From Streptomyces anulatus (lineage in GTDB: Bacteria; Actinomycetota; Actinomycetes; Streptomycetales; Streptomycetaceae), in the NCBI RefSeq assembly GCF_014650675.1, contig NZ_BMVK01000023.1, positions 1 through 64,000 of the forward strand: a stretch of DNA of 64,000 nucleotides, read 5' to 3'. Positions 25,153 to 32,971 of the stretch are shown piece after piece. Position 1 is the stretch's first letter; each line of letters starts with the position of its first letter. A program made the position numbers and the translations under genes. The notes under the pieces were generated by a model. The model did no database searches. It was given only the letters and a program-made list of their open reading frames with translations, and was not told the DNA's origin.

Positions 25153-26343
25153 GTGTCCACCGTCGACAGCGGGATTGCGCCGCAACCCAACGTGAACGAT
25201 CCGGCGATCTACGACTGGTATCGCATGATGCGGGACAACCATCCGGTGCACCAGGATCCGGGTACCGGATGGTGGGTGGTCTACCGTTACGCCGACGCGC
25301 GCAATGTCCTGACCAATCCGGGCACGTTCTCTTCCGAAATGCATCGGATGGGGTTCCCCGAGTCGGGGCTGGAGAGTCTTCCGCAGATGGATCCGCCCCG
25401 GCACACGCGCGTCCGGAGGATTCTTGGTACCACTTTCACGCCCAGTTCCATCGCGGCGTACGAGCCCCAGATCGTTCGGATCACCAACGAGATACTCGAC
25501 GACCTCTCCGACCGGGATGAAATCGACCTCGTCGCTGATCTGGCGTACACCGTGCCCATCGCGGTCATTCTGGAGATCCTCGGCCTGCCGGCCGAGGACC
25601 GCCATCTCTTCTACAACTGGGCTCGCAAGGTCATGAGCGTAACGCCCGAGGAGATGGCGCAGGAGGGATACCTGGAGGCCCTGGGCGAGCTGCAGCAGGA
25701 AGCGATCACCTACCTTCGGGAGAAGGTCCGCTCACGCAAGAACAAGACCGGCGACGACATGCTGACGCGGCTCGCCAACGCCGAACTCGACGGTGATCGA
25801 CTCACCGAGGACGAAACGGTCAACTTCGCGAACGTGATGTTCGCCGGCGGCCACATCAGTACGACGATGACCATCGCCAACTCGGTGGATCTTCTTGATC
25901 TGAACCCGCAGGCGCAGGCCGACGTGCGGGCTGACCGGAAGCTGATAGGCCCGGCGGTCGAGGAGGTGCTCCGACATCGGCCTCCGATCACGACCGGGCT
26001 GCGTGCATCGACCAAGGATGTCGAGGTTGCCGGCGTCACGATCCCGGCACACCAGCATGTCGCTGCCAGCTTCTGCTCCGCCAACCGGGACGAACGACAA
26101 TTCCCCGATCCGGAAACGTACGACATCCACCGGAACAGCGAGGGGCGCCACTTCGGGTTCGGCTTCGGGACGCACCATTGCATTGGCAATGCTCTGGGTA
26201 GGCTTGAGGCGAGGCTGGTCCTCGGCGTGCTCTTCGATCGTTTCAAAGAAATCACGGTCGAACGTGACGGCGACCTCGTCTGGGCCATCCCGCCGCAGAT
26301 GGTCGGCTTCGAGAAGCTGCCGGTCACGCTGCGCAGAGCCTGA
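25153..26343 (+). CDS. Cytochrome P450 monooxygenase
   Basis: 396 residues from GTG 25153 (AAGG nine bases upstream), the usual bacterial class I P450 length; an ATG at 25093 would add 20 unusual residues. Heme loop FGFGFGTHHCIG with Cys343, K-helix EEVLRHR, and DPPRHTRVRR in the B-C region. The I-helix reads FAGGHISTTMTI, lacking the usual acidic residue before Thr. It needs ferredoxin partners encoded elsewhere. Placed just before the LAL activator, it is likely a tailoring oxidase of the polyketide. Confidence 0.88.
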   Translation: MSTVDSGIAPQPNVNDPAIYDWYRMMRDNHPVHQDPGTGWWVVYRYADARNVLTNPGTFSSEMHRMGFPESGLESLPQMDPPRHTRVRRILGTTFTPSSIAAYEPQIVRITNEILDDLSDRDEIDLVADLAYTVPIAVILEILGLPAEDRHLFYNWARKVMSVTPEEMAQEGYLEALGELQQEAITYLREKVRSRKNKTGDDMLTRLANAELDGDRLTEDETVNFANVMFAGGHISTTMTIANSVDLLDLNPQAQADVRADRKLIGPAVEEVLRHRPPITTGLRASTKDVEVAGVTIPAHQHVAASFCSANRDERQFPDPETYDIHRNSEGRHFGFGFGTHHCIGNALGRLEARLVLGVLFDRFKEITVERDGDLVWAIPPQMVGFEKLPVTLRRA

Positions 26344-26356
26344 CAGGCTCGCATGA

Positions 26357-26388
26357 GGGTGCTCGGAGGCATGACAGCTCCGAGCGCC
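26357..26388 (+). terminator. Hairpin after the P450 gene
   Basis: GGGTGCTCGGAG (26357-26368) pairs with CTCCGAGCGCCC (26378-26389) with one G-T pair, 13 bases after the P450 stop. It separates P450 transcription from the LAL gene. Confidence 0.65.
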
Positions 26389-26563
26389 CCCATGCTGTCG
26401 GGTGGTGAGTCGGGGAGGCGCGGGGTGCAGCCGGCAGCGACAAGCCTGCGTTAATTTTGGCTGCGTTCCTTTTCTTCCGGCGTCAATCGCCCATAGCTTC
26501 CCCCTGTTCGTTCGTCGGCAGGTTCTGGAGCCTTACCGGGTTCCTCTTCAGGGGGTGTGGCGA

Positions 26564-29380
26564 ATGTGGCGTGACTGCGGGCTTCTGGAGCGCGAACGTG
26601 AGATCGATCTGCTGGATGACTCCTTGCGTCGAGCGCGGGAGGGCAAGGGCCGTCTGGTCCTTATAGAGGGTGAACAAGGTTCTGGCAAGACAAGTCTCTT
26701 GCACGCTCTGCGCACTGCGGCGGAGGAAAGAGGATTTCGCGTGCTTCGCGCATGCGGAAGTGAGTTCGAGAGCGATTTTTCCTGGGCTGTTCTGAGGCAG
26801 CTCTTCTGTGATGCGGCTGATGGGGAGCGGTCAGAAGGGGCATACCGGAATTCCGGGGCGGCCTCGATCGAGAAGGTTCTCTCCGGCTGCGGGGCGGGAG
26901 AGGGTGCGACGGGGCCCGTCGCGACAGATCTCCACCCCGCTTTTCGGAGCATGTTCGGTACATGTCGCGAGATATCTGCCGCTGAGCCGTTGCTACTCAT
27001 CATCGACGAGGCCCAGTGGGGTGACGTCGAATCCATGCGTTTCCTTGCATACCTGGCGAACCGCATCGAGGACTACGGCATACTGATCGTTCTCACGGCG
27101 ACCTGTGCGAAACGCGGACCGATTTCGGATCTGCTTATGACGGCGAGCGCCTCGGCGTCGGCGTCCTACCACCGGCTGTCGCCGCTGACCAGGGAAGGCG
27201 CACGGCGACAGATCGTGGAACGGGTCGGCCGCGAGGTGCCCGAGAGTGTCCTGCGAACCTGCTTCGAACTCACGGAGGGCAACCCGCTCCACCTGGCCGA
27301 GCTCCTCGACGAGATTGTCGGGCAGGGGCTGGAGCCCGATGAGGCGGCGGTTGCGGTGATCTCCCTGATCACTCCCGTACGCATCTCGTGGAATGTCGGG
27401 AGCCGGCTCCGGAAACTTCCCGCCAACGCGACCGTGTTGGCGGAGGCCATCGCCGTGCTCGACGACCAGGCCGAGCCGCGGCACTGCGTCGGAGTGACCG
27501 GGCTGGGCGAGGCGGAGCTGCTCGACGCGGCAGGATGCCTCAGAGACGCCGACGTGCTCAGACCGGGAACACCGTACAGATTCCGGCACCCTGTGGTCAG
27601 GCAGGTCACCTACACACAGATGTCTCCGCGGGATCGCGGCAGCGTCCACCGCAGATCGGCTCGAACGCTCCAAGCCGCAGGAGCCTCGGCGCGTGAGGTC
27701 GCGGAGCATCTGGTCCGCACCGATCCGCTCGGTGACACGTGGAGCGTGTCCGTGCTGCACTCCGCTTCCTCCGGGGCGATGAAGGAGGGCGACCCGAACG
27801 CGGCGATCCGCTATCTCCGGCACGCCCTCGCGGAGCCTCTCTCTGAGGAGCGTGAACTGGCCACGCTGGCGCGGCTCGGTTCTGCGGAACTGCGTGCCCA
27901 CGACCCGTCGGCCATAGAGCGTCTGCGGGAGGTGAAGACACGCGGGGGGGAGCCGGAGGGGCGGAGATTAGTCCGTACCGAACTGGGCGTTGCACTCGCC
28001 GCTTCGGCCCGGTACGAGGAGGCTCTGATCCTTCTCGGCCAGGACCGGGAGCAGATGCCCGAGGACACACGCGCGTTCGCGGCGGTGCTGTCCCGGCTTG
28101 CCCCGTCGATGTCCGAGCGTACGCACCCCTCCTTCGTGCCCAGCGGGGGAACGCGGTCTCGCGCCGCTGTCGAGGCTCTCCTGCGGTGCGCCCCGCTGCG
28201 GCGCGTCCGCCGACTGGCCTCCGCCGCGCTGTCGGCCGGTGAGCGAGAGGCCTTGCACGACACCGGCCTCACCCCGGGCTCCATCGCCGCGTGGGCGCTC
28301 TCCGAATGCGACGAACTGGACGGCGCGGAAAGGGCGCTGGACGATCAGCTGCGCCGGGCGACGCGGGCGGGACAGCTCCTGACCGTGGACACGGTCAGGA
28401 GTTTGCGGGCCCGGGTCCTCTACAGCAGCGGACGACTTGCCGAGGCCGAAGCCGCCGCACGTTCCGTACTCCGGCATCAGCGCGCGACTTCCCTGCGCCC
28501 CCTGTCCGTGCCCCTGGCGGCCGCCGTCCTTGTGCACTGCCTGGTCGACACCTGCCGGCCCGATGAGGCCGAGGCCTTCCTGGGGAAGACGGGGTTGAGC
28601 GGGGAGCTGCCCGAAGCCGCCATGTTCCTTCCCCTGCGCGCCGCCCGGGGCCGGTTGCGGATCAGACTCGACCGCTTCGACGACGGTCTCGCCGACATTC
28701 GCAGTTATCGTGAACTCGCCGCCCGGCATGGGTGGTGGCACCCCTCCGCCGTCTGCGACTACCTGTCTGACGGCGTTCGCGCCGTGGTCCGCTCCGACGG
28801 ATCGGAGCAGGCGATCGACCTGGTCACCGACGAACTGGCCCGAGCACGGGCCTTCGGTGCCGCCAGGCCTCTCGCTGTGACCCTGCGTACCTATGGGGAG
28901 CTGCAGGGCGGAGCGGGAGGCCTCGCCCTCATCGAACAGGCCCAGAGCATGCTGGCCGGGCTCCCCGACACCCTCGAACACGCCCGCACGTTGATAGCGC
29001 TGGGAGCCGCGAGGCGTCGCGCCGGACAGCGCAGCGAGGCCCGCCGACGGCTCACCGCTGGCATGAACCTGGCCGGGAGCATCGGGGCCGTGGATCTCGA
29101 GAACGAGGCCCGACAGGAGCTGCGGCTCGCGGGATCACGATCCGTTCGCGGTGAGGTGTCCGCCCCTGTTCCCCTGACTCCGGCAGAGGAACGCGTCGCC
29201 TGGCAGGCGGCCAAGGGGCTGAGCAACCGCGAAATCGCCCAGGCGCTCTTCGTCACCGTCAAGACCGTCGAATGGCACCTGAGCCAGACCTACGCCAAGC
29301 TCGGCATCGGCAGACGGTCCGAGCTGCCGGACGTGCTGGACCCGGCCTCCGACGCCGAAAACACCGCCAGGTCCGCCTGA
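26564..29380 (+). CDS. LuxR-family LAL transcriptional activator
   Basis: 938 residues from ATG 26564 (AGGGGG eight bases upstream). N-terminal ATPase: Walker A GEQGSGKTS at 36-44, Walker B LLLIIDEAQW; long TPR-like middle; C-terminal LuxR helix-turn-helix LTPAEERVAWQAAKGLSNRE, IAQALFVTVKTVEWHLSQTY. These large ATP-binding regulators activate polyketide clusters; it probably drives the operon starting at 29544. Codon 469 is TTA (27968-27970), the rare codon read by the bldA tRNA, so production of the activator would depend on developmental bldA expression. The 175-bp upstream gap after the P450 terminator includes an AT-rich stretch near 26450-26470, a plausible promoter. Confidence 0.9.
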   Translation: MWRDCGLLEREREIDLLDDSLRRAREGKGRLVLIEGEQGSGKTSLLHALRTAAEERGFRVLRACGSEFESDFSWAVLRQLFCDAADGERSEGAYRNSGAASIEKVLSGCGAGEGATGPVATDLHPAFRSMFGTCREISAAEPLLLIIDEAQWGDVESMRFLAYLANRIEDYGILIVLTATCAKRGPISDLLMTASASASASYHRLSPLTREGARRQIVERVGREVPESVLRTCFELTEGNPLHLAELLDEIVGQGLEPDEAAVAVISLITPVRISWNVGSRLRKLPANATVLAEAIAVLDDQAEPRHCVGVTGLGEAELLDAAGCLRDADVLRPGTPYRFRHPVVRQVTYTQMSPRDRGSVHRRSARTLQAAGASAREVAEHLVRTDPLGDTWSVSVLHSASSGAMKEGDPNAAIRYLRHALAEPLSEERELATLARLGSAELRAHDPSAIERLREVKTRGGEPEGRRLVRTELGVALAASARYEEALILLGQDREQMPEDTRAFAAVLSRLAPSMSERTHPSFVPSGGTRSRAAVEALLRCAPLRRVRRLASAALSAGEREALHDTGLTPGSIAAWALSECDELDGAERALDDQLRRATRAGQLLTVDTVRSLRARVLYSSGRLAEAEAAARSVLRHQRATSLRPLSVPLAAAVLVHCLVDTCRPDEAEAFLGKTGLSGELPEAAMFLPLRAARGRLRIRLDRFDDGLADIRSYRELAARHGWWHPSAVCDYLSDGVRAVVRSDGSEQAIDLVTDELARARAFGAARPLAVTLRTYGELQGGAGGLALIEQAQSMLAGLPDTLEHARTLIALGAARRRAGQRSEARRRLTAGMNLAGSIGAVDLENEARQELRLAGSRSVRGEVSAPVPLTPAEERVAWQAAKGLSNREIAQALFVTVKTVEWHLSQTYAKLGIGRRSELPDVLDPASDAENTARSA
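27968..27970 (+). promoter_or_regulatory. TTA (bldA) codon in the LAL activator
   Basis: In frame: CGG AGA TTA GTC CGT, Leu469. In Streptomyces TTA codons are rare and concentrate in regulators of secondary metabolism, giving translational control through the bldA leucyl-tRNA. Confidence 0.9.
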
Positions 29381-29543
29381 TTCCGTCCCCCGGCTCTCAT
29401 GGACTCCGCGGACTGGGGTCTCTGCTGGGGCTGTACCTGGGGCGGAGACGGCGCTGCTCGGCGAGGCTTGCCGACAGTTCACCGGGGGTGAGCGAACACC
29501 GCTCGCCCCCGGAACCTCTTCCCTCGACGGAAAGGCGGGATCA

Positions 29544-30044
29544 GTGCACAGCACTGGCGAGAAGCGGCACGAGGAACTGTCCGACGCCGAGCGTTCCTTC
29601 GTCGACGCGGTCGCGCGGCATTACCACGAGGCACACGGGGTGACGTGGGAGAAAGGCCGCGTCATGGCCTGGATGATCATCAGTGATCCGGTCGAGCAGA
29701 CCCTGCCCCAGATCTGCGCGGCCGTCGACGCCACCCCCGACCAGATCGAGCAGCTCATCGAGCAACTCGTTCTGGCAGGCCTGTATCAGCGCATCGAGAC
29801 TCAGGGAGCGGAGACGCGCTACCGGCTCGTCGACGACGGATACCCGAAGGCGGTGTCCGACACCTTCGCGAGCTGGCCGGAGTACCGGGGCATCTTCCAG
29901 TACGGACTGGAGGCGCTGAAGGATGCCAGCGCGGAACGCCGCAGGCGCATAGCGGAGATCGAGGAGCTCTTCGGGCACATCGTCGGCGACCTCGCCGACA
30001 TGTCGCGGCGCTGGGAGCAGCACCGCGAGAACGCCTCCGTCTGA
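29544..30044 (+). CDS. MarR/GbsR-like winged-helix regulator, first of a tandem pair
   Basis: 166 residues from GTG 29544. Layout: an N-terminal helix (LSDAERSFVDAVARHYHEAH), then a helix-turn-helix (MAWMIISDPVEQTLPQICAA, DQIEQLIEQLVLAGLYQRI), a wing with the RYRLVDDG beta hairpin, and a long C-terminal dimerisation helix. First gene of the PKS operon, 31 bases before its paralogue. A local repressor sensing the polyketide or an intermediate is likely; a non-regulatory role cannot be excluded. Confidence 0.7.
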   Translation: MHSTGEKRHEELSDAERSFVDAVARHYHEAHGVTWEKGRVMAWMIISDPVEQTLPQICAAVDATPDQIEQLIEQLVLAGLYQRIETQGAETRYRLVDDGYPKAVSDTFASWPEYRGIFQYGLEALKDASAERRRRIAEIEELFGHIVGDLADMSRRWEQHRENASV

Positions 30045-30075
30045 CCCCCGACCCGCGCAACGAGGAGACCCCGCC

Positions 30076-30588
30076 ATGGCCACGGAAACCGCCCCCACCG
30101 CTCTCACGGAGAGCGAGAAGATCTTCGTGGAGAAGGTCGCGCAGTACTACTACGAGAACGACGGCATGCCCCATGAACGAGGCCGTGTCGTCGGCTACAT
30201 GATGATCTGTGATCCGGCGGCACAGACCGCGGACGAGATCGCCCTGATGCTCGGCGTGGAGCGTGCGGCGATCGACCGTATCGTCGACCAGCTCACCCCC
30301 GAGAACGACCCGGTGAGCGTCTTCGAACGAACCGGCGCTCTCAGCGAGAACTACACGCTGCGCCTGCGCGAGAACAGCTGGGCGCCGAAGGTACGGGGCA
30401 TCTTCTCGGAGTTCCCCGACTTCCACCGGATCGCGGCCACCGGCCTGCGAGAGCTGCGCGCGGAGGGCGCGTCCGACGAGCGGCTGCGGCGGCTGGCCAA
30501 CATGGAGCGCTTCCTCGGATTCGTCAGCTCGGAGATGCCCGTGATCCTCGAACGCTACGAGAAGAACCGGTCGTCCGGGAACGCCTGA
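30076..30588 (+). CDS. MarR/GbsR-like winged-helix regulator, second of a tandem pair
   Basis: 170 residues from ATG 30076 with GAGGAG upstream. Aligns along its length with the preceding protein (LTESEKIFVEKVAQYYYEND versus LSDAERSFVDAVARHYHEAH; GRVVGYMMICDPAAQTADEI versus GRVMAWMIISDPVEQTLPQI) but the helix-turn-helix and wing have diverged. The pair may form a heterodimer or read different ligands or operators. 41 bases upstream of the PfaD-like gene, same operon. Confidence 0.7.
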   Translation: MATETAPTALTESEKIFVEKVAQYYYENDGMPHERGRVVGYMMICDPAAQTADEIALMLGVERAAIDRIVDQLTPENDPVSVFERTGALSENYTLRLRENSWAPKVRGIFSEFPDFHRIAATGLRELRAEGASDERLRRLANMERFLGFVSSEMPVILERYEKNRSSGNA

Positions 30589-30629
30589 TCCGCGACAGAG
30601 GCGCGCCGAGGAGCGGAAAGGAGACGACG

Positions 30630-32057
30630 GTGTCGGTGACGGAGATCGGGCCCGTGAGTCAGCGCCGCAGAGCAGCCGTGGACATCCCCCCGGAGGCTCT
30701 GGGAAGCGAGGAGTTCCGAGCGGACCACCAGGTGCGCTACGCCTACGTGGCCGGCTCCATGTACAAGGCCGTCGCGTCGGAGGACATGGTCGTCCGCATG
30801 GGCAGGGCCGGACTCCTGTCGTACTTCGGTGCGGGAGGGCTGAACCAGGAGCGGACCGCCGCCGCGGTACGGCGCTTCCAGCGGGAACTGGGTGACGGCC
30901 CCTGGGGACTGAACCTGCTCGCGAGCCTGGAGAACCCGGCGAAGGAGGAGGAGCAGGTCGACCTGCTCCTCCGCCACCGGGTTCGCCGGGTGGAGGCCGC
31001 CTCCTTCCTGCGTCCGACCGCCGATCTGGTCCGGTACCGGCTCTCCGGGGTGAGCCAGGGGCGCGACGGCAGGGTGTGCGTCCCCAGCCGGGTCATGGCG
31101 AAGGTGTCCAGGCCCGAGGTCGCCGACGGCTTCCTCGGACCCGCGCCCAGGGAACTCGTCGACGGGCTCCTGGCGGAAGGGCGCATCACCGCGGCGGAGG
31201 CCGAACTCGCCGACCGGGTGCCTCTCGCGGACGACATCGTCGCCGAGGCCGATTCGGGAGGCCACACCGACCAGCGCCAACTGGTCATCCTGCTCCCCGA
31301 ACTCATCGCCCTGCGGGACCGGACAGCCCGGAGGTTTCCCGCCGCCGCCCGGATCCGGGTCGGCGCGGCAGGAGGTATCGGGGTTCCCCGCGCGGCCGCC
31401 GCGGCGTTCGTGCTCGGTGCCGACTTCGTGCTCACCGGCAGCATCAACCAGTGCACGGCGGAGTGCGGCACCAGCGATCGCGTCAAGGACATGCTCCAGC
31501 GGGCCGAGGCCCACGACATGGCGATCGTGCCCGCCGGCGACATGCTGGAGACCGGTGCGCGCGCCCAGGTACTCCGGCGCGGTCTGTTCTATCCGGCCCG
31601 GGCCAACAAGCTGTACGAGCTCTACCGGCGCCACGACTCCCTGGAGGACCTGGACCCGCGGACCGCCGAGCAGCTGCAACGCCGTTACTTCCGGAGGAGT
31701 TTCGACGAGGTCTGGGAGGAGACGCGCACCTACTACCGGCGCGCCAACCCCAAGGCCCTCGCCCTGGCGGAGAGTGACCCGAAGCACAAGATGCTCCTGG
31801 TCTTCAAGGCCTACTTCGTGCAGTCCATCCGGCTGGCCATGAGCGGCTCCGAAGCCCACCAGGTGGACTACCAGATCAACTGCGGACCGGCGCTCGGAGC
31901 CTTCAACGAGCTCGTGCGCGGCACGGACCGCGAGAACTGGCGCGACCGGCACGTGGACGACCTAGGAGAGATGATCATGCGGGGCGCCGCCTCGATACTC
32001 AGCGAACGGTTCGAAGCTCTGACGTCCGCGAACATCCATCGGGGGCAGCGCCCGTGA
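30630..32057 (+). CDS. PfaD-like trans-acting enoyl reductase
   Basis: 475 residues from GTG 30630 (GGAAAGGAG upstream). A flavin-dependent TIM-barrel enzyme of the nitropropane-dioxygenase/PfaD family: MGRAGLLSYFGAGGL near the start, RIRVGAAGGIGVPRAAAAAF phosphate-binding loop, VLTGSINQCTAECGTSD, and DMAIVPAGDMLETGARAQVL. In trans-AT systems such proteins reduce enoyl-ACP intermediates at modules that lack an ER domain. Here it would act on chains carrying double bonds from the DH modules. Stop overlaps the AT start (GTGA). Confidence 0.92.
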   Translation: MSVTEIGPVSQRRRAAVDIPPEALGSEEFRADHQVRYAYVAGSMYKAVASEDMVVRMGRAGLLSYFGAGGLNQERTAAAVRRFQRELGDGPWGLNLLASLENPAKEEEQVDLLLRHRVRRVEAASFLRPTADLVRYRLSGVSQGRDGRVCVPSRVMAKVSRPEVADGFLGPAPRELVDGLLAEGRITAAEAELADRVPLADDIVAEADSGGHTDQRQLVILLPELIALRDRTARRFPAAARIRVGAAGGIGVPRAAAAAFVLGADFVLTGSINQCTAECGTSDRVKDMLQRAEAHDMAIVPAGDMLETGARAQVLRRGLFYPARANKLYELYRRHDSLEDLDPRTAEQLQRRYFRRSFDEVWEETRTYYRRANPKALALAESDPKHKMLLVFKAYFVQSIRLAMSGSEAHQVDYQINCGPALGAFNELVRGTDRENWRDRHVDDLGEMIMRGAASILSERFEALTSANIHRGQRP

Positions 32058-32917
32058 CACTCATCCACCTCTTCGCCGGTCAGGGCTCCCAACGCGTCGG
32101 CATGGGAAGGGATCTGCTCGCCGCCTATCCCAACCTCGTCCGGCAGGCGGACTCCGTCCTGGGGTACTCGGTCGCCGAACTCTGCCTCGATGGACCCGCC
32201 GAGCGCCTCGCGGACACGCGCTACACACAGTGCGCGGTGTATGTCGTCGACGCTTTGGCGTACATCGATTCCGTGCGGACCAGCGGCCGGATCCCGGAGG
32301 CGCTGGCCGGGCACAGCCTCGGGGAGTACGCGGCACTCTTCGCCGCCGGCGTCTTCGACTTCCGTACCGGTCTTGAGATCGTCGCCAAGCGCGCGGAGTT
32401 GATGGCGGACGCGGGCCCCGGCGCGATGTCGGCCGTCATCGGGCTGGGCGAGGACCGCGTCCGGGCCCTCCTGGACTCCTCCGGGCTCCCCGTCGACATC
32501 GCCAACCTCAACGCTCCGGACCAGATCGTGGTCTCGGGGCCGCGTGAAGCCGTGGGGGAGGTGCCGGCCCTGATGTCCGGGCACGCCCAGACCGTCGTTC
32601 CGCTCCGGGTCAGCGGCGCCTTCCACTCCCGCTCCATGGCACCGGCCACCCGTGAGTTCGCGTCGTTCCTCGACGGCTACGTGCTGGCCCGGCTGAAGAT
32701 TCCCGTCATCGCGAACACCACCGGGCGCCCTTACGACGACGACATCGCGGGCACCCTGTGCCGCCAGCTCCACCTGCCTGTCCGCTGGAGCGACACGGTC
32801 GTCCACCTGCTCGGGCTGCCCGACCCGGAGTTCCGTGAGATCGGGCCCGGCAACACGCTCACCGGGTTGACCCGGCGCATCCAGGCGTCACTGCGTGCAT
32901 CGGTCGTCACCGCTTAG
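32054..32917 (+). CDS. Trans-acting malonyl-CoA acyltransferase
   Basis: 287 residues, single FabD-like domain: FAGQGSQRVGMG at the N-terminus, nucleophile elbow GHSLGE (Ser88), and GAFHS with His191, the signature of malonyl specificity. It loads malonate onto the AT-less modules of the three PKS proteins. It is the only discrete AT in the window and no separate editing acyl hydrolase is seen. Translationally coupled to the PfaD-like gene and 54 bases before the first PKS. Confidence 0.93.
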   Translation: MTLIHLFAGQGSQRVGMGRDLLAAYPNLVRQADSVLGYSVAELCLDGPAERLADTRYTQCAVYVVDALAYIDSVRTSGRIPEALAGHSLGEYAALFAAGVFDFRTGLEIVAKRAELMADAGPGAMSAVIGLGEDRVRALLDSSGLPVDIANLNAPDQIVVSGPREAVGEVPALMSGHAQTVVPLRVSGAFHSRSMAPATREFASFLDGYVLARLKIPVIANTTGRPYDDDIAGTLCRQLHLPVRWSDTVVHLLGLPDPEFREIGPGNTLTGLTRRIQASLRASVVTA

Positions 32918-32971
32918 CCGCGTCCGGCCGCAAGGGCCCCGCGCCTCCGTGGAGAGGAACAACGGCGAATC

